From contig JAJONP010000107.1 of assembly GCA_021323555.1 (NCBI GenBank), positions 1 to 7,806 on the forward strand: a DNA stretch of 7,806 bases. The letters run 5' to 3'. The position numbers were made by a program, and so were the translations under genes. The notes below the pieces were generated by a model. That model was not told the origin of the DNA. It was given only the letters and a program-made list of their open reading frames with translations, and made no database searches. How positions within the stretch are numbered: the stretch's first letter is position 1; every line of letters starts with the position of its first letter. This document shows, piece by piece, positions 1 through 6,978 of the stretch. This DNA comes from Gammaproteobacteria bacterium. Its GTDB lineage: Bacteria; Pseudomonadota; Gammaproteobacteria; DSM-16500.

Positions 1-95
1 CCACCTTCTTTTGACGTTTCACATACCATAGTAACTACTTTGGATGTGCCTATATCAATTCCTACCATCAAATCTTTATTCGGCTTTTTTGCCAT
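1..95 (-). CDS. ftsA: Cell division protein FtsA, N-terminal fragment (gene runs off the left edge)
   Basis: Only the first 31 codons are in the window. They begin at the ATG at 95 and read MAKKPNKDLMVGIDIGTSKV and onward. The VGIDIGTSKV stretch is the phosphate-1 loop of the actin/Hsp70 ATPase fold, placed as in FtsA. FtsA is the cytoplasmic actin-like protein that tethers FtsZ to the membrane and recruits later divisome proteins. A purine-rich GAGAGAAG-like stretch lies just upstream of the ATG. ftsQ ends 33 nt upstream, so the two genes are very probably co-transcribed, and ftsQ-ftsA is the standard dcw order. The identification rests on the short motif plus this context. The rest of the protein cannot be judged. 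Confidence 0.93.
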   Translation of the reverse strand, partial: MAKKPNKDLMVGIDIGTSKVVTMVCETSKEG

Positions 96-128
96 AATCT
101 TCTCTCGCTTATCCTATTTATATCACGG

Positions 129-872
129 TTATTTTTTCCAATGTACCGCCAACCCATTGGCGTAACGGAGATCAATATAATCTACATCCCCTTCACGATC
201 TTGAATGATTTTAGAATACACTTTCACAAAATCAGCCACACGAGTCAAGACATCTTTATGCCCTACCCGTAATTTTATACCATTATCAAGCGTCAGCTTC
301 CACGTTTGGCCTGGTGTCAATTCAACACGCGTTATTTTAATCCGTAAAGGGGTTAAAACAGTATTTATTTGTTCATAATAACGAGCCAATTTCAACTGTT
401 CGCCTTCAGATGCAATGAACTCTGGCAGATCAGGCGGCCAGGTTTCTTTAGAAGGACTAAAAATCTGTCCTGAAACGCTTAATAATTTTGTTTCATTCCA
501 CCGCGCCAGTGGATTTTTTTCTGTGACTTGGACGGCGATTTGATTAGGCCAGATACGTCGTACAGAGACTTCGGCCACCCAGGGAAATTGAAGTATGCTT
601 TCTTTAATATGTGCCACGTTCGCTGCAAAAAATCCTCGGTTCACTAAGGGTGTCAGCAAATGTTGCATCTCTTGATGAGTCATATGCTGAATGCCTGCGA
701 CTTTCACTTCTTTAATGGGAAAATAGTTGACTAATTTAAATTGATGAACAGCAACACTCATAAAATAAATCAGTCCGAGAAAAAAGATACAAAAACAAAT
801 ACAATGAATTTTTATATTCGACCACGAAAACTTAAACTCTTTATGACGTTTCCCTACTTGTCTATTGATCAT
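129..872 (-). CDS. ftsQ: Cell division protein FtsQ
   Basis: This is a bitopic inner-membrane divisome protein of 247 residues, which in known systems links early (FtsA/FtsZ) and late (FtsB/FtsL/FtsI/FtsW) division proteins. A short basic cytoplasmic tail (1-19) is followed by one hydrophobic segment at about 20-42. A POTRA-like domain at about 50-118 includes FPIKEVKVAG and PWVAEVSVRRIWPNQIAVQV. The beta domain runs to about 240 with KLTLDNGIKLRVG and VDYIDLRYANGLAV. The open frame extends upstream to a TTG at 1016, but the ATG at 872 is preferred. It has an AGGA ribosome site 7 nt upstream, gives a normal-length cytoplasmic tail, and lies just below a strong promoter-like sequence (907-935). 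The upstream extension would translate a dispersed repeat. The usual upstream neighbour ddl is missing; ftsA follows after 33 nt. Confidence 0.92.
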   Translation of the reverse strand: MINRQVGKRHKEFKFSWSNIKIHCICFCIFFLGLIYFMSVAVHQFKLVNYFPIKEVKVAGIQHMTHQEMQHLLTPLVNRGFFAANVAHIKESILQFPWVAEVSVRRIWPNQIAVQVTEKNPLARWNETKLLSVSGQIFSPSKETWPPDLPEFIASEGEQLKLARYYEQINTVLTPLRIKITRVELTPGQTWKLTLDNGIKLRVGHKDVLTRVADFVKVYSKIIQDREGDVDYIDLRYANGLAVHWKK

Positions 873-879
873 TTCATTA

Positions 880-883
880 TCCT
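880..883 (-). promoter_or_regulatory. Ribosome binding site deciding the ftsQ start
   Basis: On the minus strand this reads AGGA (within ACAGGATAATGAAATG), 7 nt before the ATG at 872. The other possible starts in the same frame (ATG at 935, TTG at 1016) have no comparable site. The ATG at 935 also lies inside the predicted -35 element, upstream of the likely transcription start. Confidence 0.7.
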
Positions 884-906
884 GTGTGTTATGGAATATT
901 TGCTTA

Positions 907-935
907 ACTATATCATTGCTACGAAAACTTGTCAT
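907..935 (-). promoter_or_regulatory. Predicted sigma-70 promoter for ftsQ-ftsA
   Basis: Read on the minus strand, ATGACA (930-935; 5 of 6 to TTGACA) is followed by exactly 17 nt and then TATAGT (907-912; 5 of 6 to TATAAT). A TG one base before the -10 makes it an extended -10. Transcription would start near 900, giving a leader of about 28 nt before the ftsQ ATG at 872. It lies where ddl would normally be, so ftsQA may have its own transcript here. This is prediction from consensus only. Confidence 0.6.
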
Positions 936-963
936 TGCCGCGAGGCATTGTTGCGTGAATAAG

Positions 964-993
964 CAGGGCAATCGTGCTGGGATTTGAGGTTTT
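964..993. repeat. Dispersed 30-nt repeat, copy 1 (between murB remnant and ftsQ)
   Basis: This stretch on the plus strand starts CAGGGCAATCGTGCTG and ends GAGGTTTT. It matches 5600-5629 in the same orientation at 26 of 30 positions. Similarity stops abruptly on both sides. It is non-coding and sits between the end of the murB remnant and the ftsQ promoter, in the slot normally held by ddl. It is probably a member of a genome-wide repeat family or a relic of an inserted element; which one cannot be decided from two copies. Confidence 0.65.
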
Positions 994-999
994 CTTGTT

Positions 1000-1125
1000 T
1001 TATATTGTCTTTCCAATAATACACACTTCTGTGACTAAGCGCACACCCTGTAATTTAAAAACCGTATTCATTATTTTTATGATGAGTGATTCTATATCAG
1101 CTGCAGTTGCTTTAAATAACAGCAT
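1000..1125 (-). other. Out-of-frame C-terminal remnant of MurB
   Basis: In the frame ending with the TAA at 1000-1002, the translation contains ATAADIESLI, then QGVRLVTEVCIIGKTI. This aligns with the usual MurB ending (ATAxDIxxLI ... GVxLxPEVRxIG). The frame differs by one base from the main murB frame, which stops at 1112-1114. Family-like sequence runs from about 1108 down. The PEVR motif has become TEVC, suggesting either drift after inactivation or lineage variation. A separate 41-codon gene starting at the ATG at 1125 is unlikely, as that ATG lies in the overlap with the main frame and has no function of its own. Confidence 0.82.
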
Positions 1126-1855
1126 CTCCCATTCTCATGCCTTTTAAGCCCGATTTTTCAATCAATCGCGCGGCAAAATCAGGTTGAGGATTACGAAACA
1201 CCGAACCGCAATTCGGTAAGCCAGTAGGTTGCGAAAGGCTGCGTTTTTCGAGCAGGTTATGAATTTCCGTCAAGGAATTTTTTTTATCGCCGAGTGCTAA
1301 TTTAAAATAACCCGCCGTAAACCATTCTTCTTTAGGGCCTGTTACATGGCGATAGGCTATTTCATAATCTGCCGCAGGCCGTACCTGTCTCTGACCCAAA
1401 CGATTAATAGTTTCAACCTGCACAACGTGTTGCCATGTTTCCCCACCCCAACAACCTGCGTTCATGGCCAACGCACCTCCCACAGTGCCTGGAATACCCG
1501 CCATAAATTCAAGTCCTTTTAAACCAATACGAGCAGTGTAACGCGCGATTTGCGCACATGCCACGCCCGCCTCAGCACGAACATAATCTGTTTCCAATTG
1601 AGAAATAGTCGAAAGCGCTCCTTGCGTAATAATAACTACGCCTTCAAAACCACCATCACGAATTAAAACATTACTACCTAAACCCAACCATAATATCGGT
1701 TTTTCAGCAGGCACTTGTCGCAGAAAATACGCTAAATCATCCAAATCAGCAGGAATATAAAGAATCTCTGCGCGACCACCCACTCGCCACGAAGTATAGT
1801 CAGACAGTAGGGCGTTTTCTAATAAACAACCTCGCAATGATTCTTTGTTCTCCAA
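1000..1855 (-). pseudogene. murB: UDP-N-acetylenolpyruvoylglucosamine reductase MurB, disrupted by internal deletion and frameshift
   Basis: MurB is the FAD enzyme that reduces UDP-GlcNAc-enolpyruvate to UDP-MurNAc with NADPH. The open part (1112-1855, 247 residues) carries the FAD-binding motifs GLGSNVLIRDGGF (58-70) and EFMAGIPGTVGGALAMNAG (116-134), the YR pair at 168-169, and GSVFRNP (217-223) with the proton-donor serine at 218. It then stops at GLKGMRMGDAVI. Homologues continue with a SEKHANFI-type block and about 40 more residues ending in PEVRxIG, whose Glu is catalytic (E325 in E. coli). That C-terminus is present here in another frame at 1000-1108. About 35 nt seem lost between the two, so the product would lack the catalytic Glu. 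The start is a TTG at 1855, with GAGG 9 nt upstream and an in-frame stop shortly before it; the murC stop is 1 nt away. An assembly error is possible but would have to be a multi-base deletion. Confidence 0.85.
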
Positions 1856-1856
1856 T

Positions 1857-3284
1857 TTATGCGACCTCTTTTACAGCTACCTTTAAATCTGTTGCGGCTA
1901 ATTGCGCTGCAAGCGCCCCTATATTACCTGCTCCTTGCATAAGCAATATATCGCCATCCTGAAGAGTTTTCTGCAATAAACTAGCTAATTCTGCATGTTC
2001 CTCGACAAGGATAGGAGAAATGCCGCCAAAGGCTTTAATTGATTCCACTAAGGAAGCGCTATCAGCACCTGCTATAGGCGCTTCTCCAGCAGAATACACC
2101 TCCAGCAATAATAGTGCATCGGGCTTCGATAATACCGTACAAAAATCATTGAATAAATCATGTGTGCGGGTAAAACGATGTGGTTGATAGACCATGACAA
2201 TTCGTTTGTCAGGCCAACTTTGCCGCGCTGCTTGCAATGTTACCGCAATCTCTTTGGGATGATGGCCATAATCATCAACCAACATTGCACTGCCTCCCTG
2301 TTCCAAAACAAATTGGCCATAAATTTGAAACCGCCGCCCCACACCTGCAAAACCCTCTAAAGCACGTTGAATGGCTTTATCAGAAATCTTAAGCTCTGTC
2401 GCCACTGCGATTGCAGCTAATGCATTTAATACATTATGATTACCAGGTAAATTTAAAGTAATTTCTAATGGGTTTCCTTCAGGTCGATGAACAACAAAAT
2501 GTGTTTTTGTGCCTGTTTGCAAAATTAAATCTGCCCTAAAATCGGCTTCTTCATCTAATCCATAAGTCACAAAAGGCCGTGAAATATCACCCAATAAATC
2601 ACGAATAACAGGATCATCAAGACATAAAACAGCTAGCCCATAAAAAGGTAATTGCTGTAAAAATTTCAAAAAAGCAGTGCGTAATTGACCAAAATCATGT
2701 GCATATGTCGCCATATGATCCGCATCAATATTTGTCACGACTGAAATATGAGGCTTTAAATATAAAAATGATGCATCACTTTCATCTGCTTCTGCGACTA
2801 GGTAGTGGCTCGCACCTAAACGCGCATTACTGCCTGTGCTATTTAAACGCCCGCCAATCACATATGTAGGATCAATGCTTTCTTCTGTTAATATGCTTGT
2901 AACCAAACTGGTGGTTGTTGTCTTACCATGTGTTCCTGCAATAGCAATACCATAACGAAAACGCATCAGTTCACCTAACATTTCTGCACGAAGCACGATA
3001 GGAATATGGCGTTCACGCGCCTCGACCAATTCAATATTATCTATCTCAACCGCGGATGATCGCACCACCACATCCGCATTCTTTATATATTCTGCCGCAT
3101 GGCCTTGATAAATATCAGCGCCTATCCCTTGTAAACGCTTTGTTAAACTATTGCTTGCCAAATCCGAACCTGATACGCGATAACCTTGGCTCAGTAATAC
3201 TTCTGCAATGCCCGCCATCCCTACGCCACCAATACCCACAAAATGGATATGTTTAACCCGCCCCATTTCAAGTGTCCAGTTCAC
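1857..3284 (-). CDS. murC: UDP-N-acetylmuramate--L-alanine ligase MurC
   Basis: This cytoplasmic ATP-dependent ligase adds L-Ala to UDP-MurNAc, the first peptide step of peptidoglycan precursor synthesis. The 475-residue product has normal family length and all Mur-ligase landmarks. It has an N-terminal Rossmann-like UDP-binding motif [14 protein letters not shown] (17-30), the ATP P-loop GTHGKTTTT (117-125), EADESDASF (165-173), TNIDADHM (184-191), [10 protein letters not shown] (282-291), DDYGHHPKE (337-345) and YQPHRFTR (366-373). The start is a GTG at 3284, chosen because AGGAG lies 8 nt upstream; the ATG at codon 7 has no such site. The GTG overlaps the murG stop as GTGA, indicating translational coupling. 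The murB TTG start follows 1 nt after its stop. The reading frame shows no sign of decay, unlike murB. Confidence 0.97.
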   Translation of the reverse strand: MNWTLEMGRVKHIHFVGIGGVGMAGIAEVLLSQGYRVSGSDLASNSLTKRLQGIGADIYQGHAAEYIKNADVVVRSSAVEIDNIELVEARERHIPIVLRAEMLGELMRFRYGIAIAGTHGKTTTTSLVTSILTEESIDPTYVIGGRLNSTGSNARLGASHYLVAEADESDASFLYLKPHISVVTNIDADHMATYAHDFGQLRTAFLKFLQQLPFYGLAVLCLDDPVIRDLLGDISRPFVTYGLDEEADFRADLILQTGTKTHFVVHRPEGNPLEITLNLPGNHNVLNALAAIAVATELKISDKAIQRALEGFAGVGRRFQIYGQFVLEQGGSAMLVDDYGHHPKEIAVTLQAARQSWPDKRIVMVYQPHRFTRTHDLFNDFCTVLSKPDALLLLEVYSAGEAPIAGADSASLVESIKAFGGISPILVEEHAELASLLQKTLQDGDILLMQGAGNIGALAAQLAATDLKVAVKEVA

Positions 3285-4369
3285 TCACTTATCTCCTGAC
3301 AAACAGTCACTATATTTTTCGTGGCATTGGCTTGACGCAACGCGTACGCGGCTTTTGCCATCGCTTTACATTTTTCGCTTGAACTACACAACATTTTTAC
3401 TATATCCGCTAATAAATATTCAGTTAATACCGCTTGTTGAACCAATAACGCAGCGCCATTCTGCACCATAAAATTTGCATTGGCTGTTTGATGGTCGCCT
3501 ATCGCATAAGGAAAAGGCACTAAAATCGCCCCTACCCCTGCCGCACACAATTCTGCAATAGTCAACGCACCCGCTCGACATAATACCACATCTGCCCACG
3601 CATACGCCTTATTCATTTCTACAATAAACGGAACAATTTCCGCAATCACCCCTTGTGCTTCATAGCTTTTAATCGTTTCAGTAAGATGCTTTTCGCCTGT
3701 TTGGTGAAGTACCTTTGGGCGGATTTTCTCGGGTAATTGAGCGAGTGCTTTAGGTAATAATTCATTAATCGCCTGGGCACCTAAACTGCCCCCTAAAACT
3801 AATAAATGCCTAGGTCGATCAAGTGAATCTATTCTATCATCAGGAGAAGGCAGCGCCATAATTTCTTCCCGAACGGGATTGCCTACTGTTTGGATTTTTG
3901 TTTTATCTAAATTTAAAAAAGTATTTGGAAATGCCTCGAGTACTTGAGTGGCTATTTTTGCTAATAACAGATTAGTAGACCCGGGTTTTGCATTTTGCTC
4001 ATGGATTACGAGTTTTTTACGTAATAGCCAAGCTGCGACTCCTCCTGGGCCACTGACAAATCCTCCCATTCCAATCACGCTGTCTGGATTGAATGAGTGA
4101 ATAATTTTAATAGACTGTATAAGCGCTATAACTAGTTTAAAAGGTACAAATAATTTATCTTTTAAACTCTTGCCGTGAAAACCACTAATAGAGATGAAAT
4201 GAATAGGAATACCCGACTCAGGCACTAAACGCGCTTCTAATCCTTTTCGTGTGCCTAACCACTGGACCTCCACCCCTAAAGAATTCAGATGCTTTGCAAC
4301 CGCCAGCCCAGGAAAGACATGTCCGCCTGTTCCACCCGCCATGATAAGCACACGTGTTAATCTAGCCAT
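3281..4369 (-). CDS. murG: MurG, lipid II synthase (UDP-GlcNAc transferase)
   Basis: MurG transfers GlcNAc from UDP-GlcNAc to lipid I on the inner face of the cytoplasmic membrane, making lipid II. The 362-residue product is a two-domain GT-B enzyme of family length. It shows the glycine loop [15 protein letters not shown] (11-25), GMGGFVSGP (100-108), HEQNAKPG (123-130), the second loop [13 protein letters not shown] (193-205) and the nucleotide-sugar site [10 protein letters not shown] (265-274). [14 protein letters not shown] (285-298) is also present. The ATG at 4369 is the only reasonable start because an in-frame TGA lies two codons before it. It overlaps the ftsW stop by 8 nt and has a poorly spaced GAAGG directly before it, so initiation probably relies on coupling to ftsW translation. 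murC overlaps its 3' end by 4 nt. Confidence 0.97.
   Translation of the reverse strand: MARLTRVLIMAGGTGGHVFPGLAVAKHLNSLGVEVQWLGTRKGLEARLVPESGIPIHFISISGFHGKSLKDKLFVPFKLVIALIQSIKIIHSFNPDSVIGMGGFVSGPGGVAAWLLRKKLVIHEQNAKPGSTNLLLAKIATQVLEAFPNTFLNLDKTKIQTVGNPVREEIMALPSPDDRIDSLDRPRHLLVLGGSLGAQAINELLPKALAQLPEKIRPKVLHQTGEKHLTETIKSYEAQGVIAEIVPFIVEMNKAYAWADVVLCRAGALTIAELCAAGVGAILVPFPYAIGDHQTANANFMVQNGAALLVQQAVLTEYLLADIVKMLCSSSEKCKAMAKAAYALRQANATKNIVTVCQEISE
3293..3297 (-). promoter_or_regulatory. Ribosome binding site deciding the GTG start of murC
   Basis: AGGAG on the minus strand lies within the last codons of murG, 8 nt before the GTG at 3284. It is the best Shine-Dalgarno match in the tight murG-murC-murB block. 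It fixes the murC start six codons upstream of the first ATG. Confidence 0.7.
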
Positions 4370-5522
4370 CCTTCAAACCCAGCTTAATCATCCGATTTTC
4401 ATAATCAATACGTAAAAGAAGCGCAACCACCACACAATTAACTAACATGCTGCTACCACCATAACTTAATAACGGTAATGTTAATCCTTTGGTTGGCAAA
4501 ACACCTAAATTAACACCGATACTCACTGTAAACTGCATTGCAAGCCATAACCCAAAACCATACGCTAAAAAACCAGCAAAATGCCGCTCCAATTTTTGGG
4601 CTTGTCTCCCAATCCAAAAGATACGTAGACTTAGAAAAGTAAATAACCCTATCACAACCAACATACCCACAAGACCTAACTCTTCTCCAATGACAGAAAA
4701 CAGGAAATCAGTGTGTGATTCAGGAAGATAAAATTGTTTTTGAATGCTATTTCCCAATCCAACACCTACCCATCCCCCACGACCGATAGCAATCAAAGAC
4801 TGTGTAAGTTGATAGCCACTATTGAACGGATGCACCCACGGGTTCAAAAAAGTCGTTAAACGCGCAATACGATAAGGTTCAGAAACAGCCAATATTGTCA
4901 TGGCCAACAACACACCTACGAATAACATAACAAAATACTGCAACCGCATGCCGGCCAAAAACATCATGCCCAATGCTGTTGTGACGATGACAACTGTCGC
5001 TCCAAAATCAGGTTCGCATAATAATAAAAGCGCAATCACTCCTAATAGTAACATTGGCTTTAAAAAACCACCCAGATGAGTCTTCACATCTCTATTCCGC
5101 CGGACTAAATAGCCTGCCATGTAAACCACTACAGCAAACTTAGCCAGCTCAGACACTTGTATTTTGAACACACCATAACCAATCCAACGTGCGCTTCCAT
5201 TCACAGCATGGCCTACCCCTGGCAGCAACACCAATGCCAATAATAACATTGTTATCACTAACAGCCATCCATCCATTTTTTTCCATACGTTACTATCAAA
5301 TTGGACAACAATACCGCCCAGCAGAACGCCGAGCGTTAACCCCATTAACTGACGAAATAAATAATAAAAAGGCTGATGCAATTGTTGATCTGAAATAACA
5401 ATAGATGCAGAAGCCACCATCAATAACCCTAACCCCGCCAAACTCGCCACGGTAAAAATTAACCAGCGATCATAAGGCACTGGCGGGGACATGACACGGC
5501 GGGAAGAAGCAGCATTTGACAT
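4362..5522 (-). CDS. ftsW: FtsW, septal peptidoglycan glycosyltransferase (SEDS family)
   Basis: FtsW is a polytopic inner-membrane protein of the SEDS family that polymerises lipid II at the division septum, working with FtsI. From the ATG at 5522 it is 386 residues with about ten hydrophobic segments. Family landmarks are VNGSARWIG (107-115), QVSELAK (122-128; the usual proline of QPSELAK is valine here), CEPDFG (169-174), HTDFLFSVIGEELG (270-283) with the conserved Asp at 272, and GVLPTKGLTLPLLSYGGSS (340-358). The open frame extends to a TTG at 5570, but that has no ribosome site. The ATG at 5522 has AGG 11 nt upstream, which is acceptable but weak. It is separated from the upstream orphan gene by 295 nt containing a large hairpin, and overlaps murG by 8 nt. 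No convincing promoter was found just upstream. Confidence 0.95.
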   Translation of the reverse strand: MSNAASSRRVMSPPVPYDRWLIFTVASLAGLGLLMVASASIVISDQQLHQPFYYLFRQLMGLTLGVLLGGIVVQFDSNVWKKMDGWLLVITMLLLALVLLPGVGHAVNGSARWIGYGVFKIQVSELAKFAVVVYMAGYLVRRNRDVKTHLGGFLKPMLLLGVIALLLLCEPDFGATVVIVTTALGMMFLAGMRLQYFVMLFVGVLLAMTILAVSEPYRIARLTTFLNPWVHPFNSGYQLTQSLIAIGRGGWVGVGLGNSIQKQFYLPESHTDFLFSVIGEELGLVGMLVVIGLFTFLSLRIFWIGRQAQKLERHFAGFLAYGFGLWLAMQFTVSIGVNLGVLPTKGLTLPLLSYGGSSMLVNCVVVALLLRIDYENRMIKLGLKDG

Positions 5523-5599
5523 GAATAGTTTAACCTGTGCAAAGTCTCTGAAATAATCTGTTAAAAGCAATACAATATCACTTTTTTTATGTGATCTTC

Positions 5600-5629
5600 C
5601 AGGGCAATCGTACTGAAATTTTAGGTTTT
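5600..5629. repeat. Dispersed 30-nt repeat, copy 2 (upstream of ftsW)
   Basis: The plus strand reads CAGGGCAATCGTACTG and onward, ending TTAGGTTTT. It matches 964-993 at 26 of 30 positions in the same orientation. Eight bases separate it from the long hairpin at 5638-5714, whereas copy 1 has no such hairpin beside it. If the hairpin and the 30-mer belong to one element, copy 1 is truncated. Confidence 0.65.
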
Positions 5630-5637
5630 AAGTAACA

Positions 5638-5714
5638 GTGTGAAGCTGCTTAAAATCGTCCCCTCTCCCGGAACGCAGTGAGGGGAGAGGGGACGATCTT
5701 AAGCAGCTTCATAC
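5638..5714. repeat. Long near-perfect inverted repeat (hairpin)
   Basis: The arms 5641-5669 and 5683-5711 pair over 29 positions with one mismatch (5654/5698). In RNA from the minus strand that mismatch becomes a G-U pair. Three further outer pairs (5638-5640 with 5712-5714, one a wobble) extend the stem. The loop is 13 nt (5670-5682). The inner arm carries CCCCTCTCCC facing GGGGAGAGGGG, like small palindromic intergenic repeats known from many proteobacterial genomes. There is no T-run directly after either arm, so it is not a typical intrinsic terminator. Its position after the orphan gene could still slow transcription or protect RNA 3' ends. Alternatively it is a miniature mobile element. 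Confidence 0.85.
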
Positions 5715-5777
5715 CGATTCACGGGACGAGAGGCTGATTCCCCTATCAAGAGAAAAAAACCTACGCGACTTAAGATG

Positions 5778-5802
5778 AAGTTCTAAAAAAAAGTTCTAAA
5801 AA
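5778..5802. repeat. Two tandem copies of AAGTTCTAAAAA
   Basis: Identical 12-nt units occupy 5778-5789 and 5791-5802, separated by one A, just beyond the 3' end of the orphan gene. On the minus strand they give two T-runs (TTTTTAGAACTT twice). These might help end transcription but lack a GC-rich stem. They are probably a local duplication. Confidence 0.6.
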
Positions 5803-5817
5803 GATGTTATTCAGTTG

Positions 5818-6894
5818 TTATGTTGTTATTACTCCTGGCATCTTTTTCTTAGCAGTTTCATTGATGATATTGGCATGCTCCGCTTTGGCACGGGCAGGGC
5901 TAAAGAAATTTCCTACTCGATGACCAACGTAATAGCCAGCAACTCCTCCAAAAACTGCACCCGCGGCTGCACCAACAGGCCCTGCTTTAAAAAAGCCTAG
6001 CATGGTAGCAGGGACAGCTAAAGCAATAGCACCTAGAATTCGATACATCCATTTTTTGAATTGCTCCCATCGACTAGTCAGTTTTAATTTTTCATTAAGA
6101 GCGCTTGCTTCATTCTTAACTGCTTCTATATGGCGAGCTATTTCCGCAGATTTACTTATCTCATATATATCTTCTTGCAACGGAGTTTTTTTCAATTCTT
6201 GGACTAAGTCTTCAAAAAGTCTTCGCGCTTCCTTTTCTTCGTCCTTTGTTTCATTGTTGGAAACGTCTTTATTATCTTTTAACTCCTGCTCGTCTTGAGA
6301 TTCTTGATTACTTCCTTTTCCATTATTCAGCATCTTATTAAGTTTTTTTACAGAAGCCAGTAGATCACTGCCCCAAAAATCCTTAATATTTGTTTCTTCC
6401 AATGATGAAAACACGGATGGAATTTGTTTTGCTTGCGCTCTCCCAGGTGAGGCAGAAGAAGGAGGTTCATCACTCTCACTTTCCTCATTATAGGCTTCAT
6501 TATTTAATATTGAGGATTTTCTGGATGCTTCTCCTTGGAGGGAGGATTGAACACCGGCAAGAAACATTCCTACATACTCATTAAAATTATTAAGATTCAT
6601 CACGTCATCTACTAAATTCTCTTTAGGTTTGGGGTAATCTCCGCTTTTATAAACGTACAGTAAGCTTTTATCATCCTCTAATGCTATCCCATAACCATTA
6701 TATCTTTGAGCGTCACAGGGTGCCGCCAGCATATAAAGTCTTTCATCTTTTGCCGCATTCTTTAACCTCAGCACATACAGCGTCCCTTCTTCTCGCTGCT
6801 GCTCCATGCCGAAAAGTGCTGGAGTTTCACTGTCCTTTATCTGGCTCCATTGTGTGGCCTCACTGTCTATGATAGTAATCTTTCTTATTTGCAT
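5818..6894 (-). CDS. Unrecognised 358-residue protein with C-terminal glycine-zipper membrane segment
   Basis: I do not recognise this family. Residues 1 to about 85 look globular and beta-rich (TLYVLRLKN, RLYMLAAP, SLLYVYKSG). Residues about 118-225 are polar and acidic with runs of S, E, D, N and K, probably disordered. Residues about 218-280 are helical and charged, likely coiled coil (EARRLFEDLVQELKK, IEAVKNEASALNEKLKL). A hydrophobic segment (about 285-302) and a glycine zipper with glycines at 308, 312, 316, 320, 324 and 328 follow, then a basic/polar tail. There is no signal peptide. The ATG at 6894 has AGAGGA 9 nt upstream. It lies between murD and ftsW, where relatives have no gene, with 176 nt before and 295 nt after it, so it looks like an insertion. 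In Legionellales such architecture recalls secreted effectors that insert in host membranes, but no homology or secretion signal is shown. A membrane-associated envelope protein is equally possible. Confidence 0.85.
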   Translation of the reverse strand: MQIRKITIIDSEATQWSQIKDSETPALFGMEQQREEGTLYVLRLKNAAKDERLYMLAAPCDAQRYNGYGIALEDDKSLLYVYKSGDYPKPKENLVDDVMNLNNFNEYVGMFLAGVQSSLQGEASRKSSILNNEAYNEESESDEPPSSASPGRAQAKQIPSVFSSLEETNIKDFWGSDLLASVKKLNKMLNNGKGSNQESQDEQELKDNKDVSNNETKDEEKEARRLFEDLVQELKKTPLQEDIYEISKSAEIARHIEAVKNEASALNEKLKLTSRWEQFKKWMYRILGAIALAVPATMLGFFKAGPVGAAAGAVFGGVAGYYVGHRVGNFFSPARAKAEHANIINETAKKKMPGVITT

Positions 6895-6903
6895 GTTAAT
6901 TTA

Positions 6904-6909
6904 TCCTCT
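6904..6909 (-). promoter_or_regulatory. Ribosome binding site of the orphan gene
   Basis: AGAGGA on the minus strand, 9 nt before the ATG at 6894. It supports this start and shows that the gene has a complete translation initiation region. Confidence 0.65.
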
Positions 6910-6978
6910 CTATTTCAATCAATTAACCTCATTGCCAATCAAAACCACTTCACAATGCTGTTTTTTAAATTAGCAGCA

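Larger units (their letters stand above)
5523..5817. other. Non-coding spacer between the orphan gene and ftsW
   Basis: This 295-nt gap holds no plausible gene. It contains, from the ftsW side, an AT-rich leader, the second copy of a dispersed repeat (5600-5629), a long hairpin (5638-5714), a GC-richer unassigned stretch (5715-5760), and two tandem 12-nt units (5778-5802). In most relatives murD is followed directly by ftsW, so the whole spacer is foreign to the usual cluster layout. ftsW must either be read through from upstream or start from a promoter here that I cannot identify. Confidence 0.7.

Noticed and set aside
873..935. Possible relic of the ddl C-terminus (SNDIVKQIF)
   Set aside because: The resemblance to the end of Ddl is a few residues only, and the frame runs into ftsQ without a stop, so it cannot be supported.
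930..950. REP-like palindrome in CATTGCCGCGAGGCATTG
   Set aside because: The 7-nt arms have a mismatch and no second copy is visible in the window.
741..962. Small plus-strand open frames such as 741-962, 2160-2360 and 4489-4731
   Set aside because: All are antisense to well-identified genes, without family resemblance or ribosome sites; they are shadows of the real frames.
873..1016. N-terminal extension of ftsQ to the TTG at 1016 or the ATG at 935
   Set aside because: It would translate the dispersed repeat, the predicted promoter and part of the murB remnant, has no ribosome site, and makes an abnormally long cytoplasmic tail.
1105..1125. Programmed +1 frameshift at ATT-TAA-A rescuing full MurB
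   Set aside because: Skipping one base would join the frames, but a conserved block of about 13 residues would still be missing, so simple recoding does not restore a normal enzyme.
5798..5847. 9-bp inverted repeat (AAAAAGATG/CATCTTTTT) as terminator of the orphan gene
   Set aside because: The stem is A/T-rich, the loop is 32 nt, and one arm is within the coding sequence; too weak to call a terminator.
6895..6935. PmrA-type regulator box upstream of the orphan gene
   Set aside because: GTTAATTGATTGAAAT only loosely recalls the tandem CTTAAT pattern of Legionella/Coxiella and the region is AT-rich, so the match is not meaningful.
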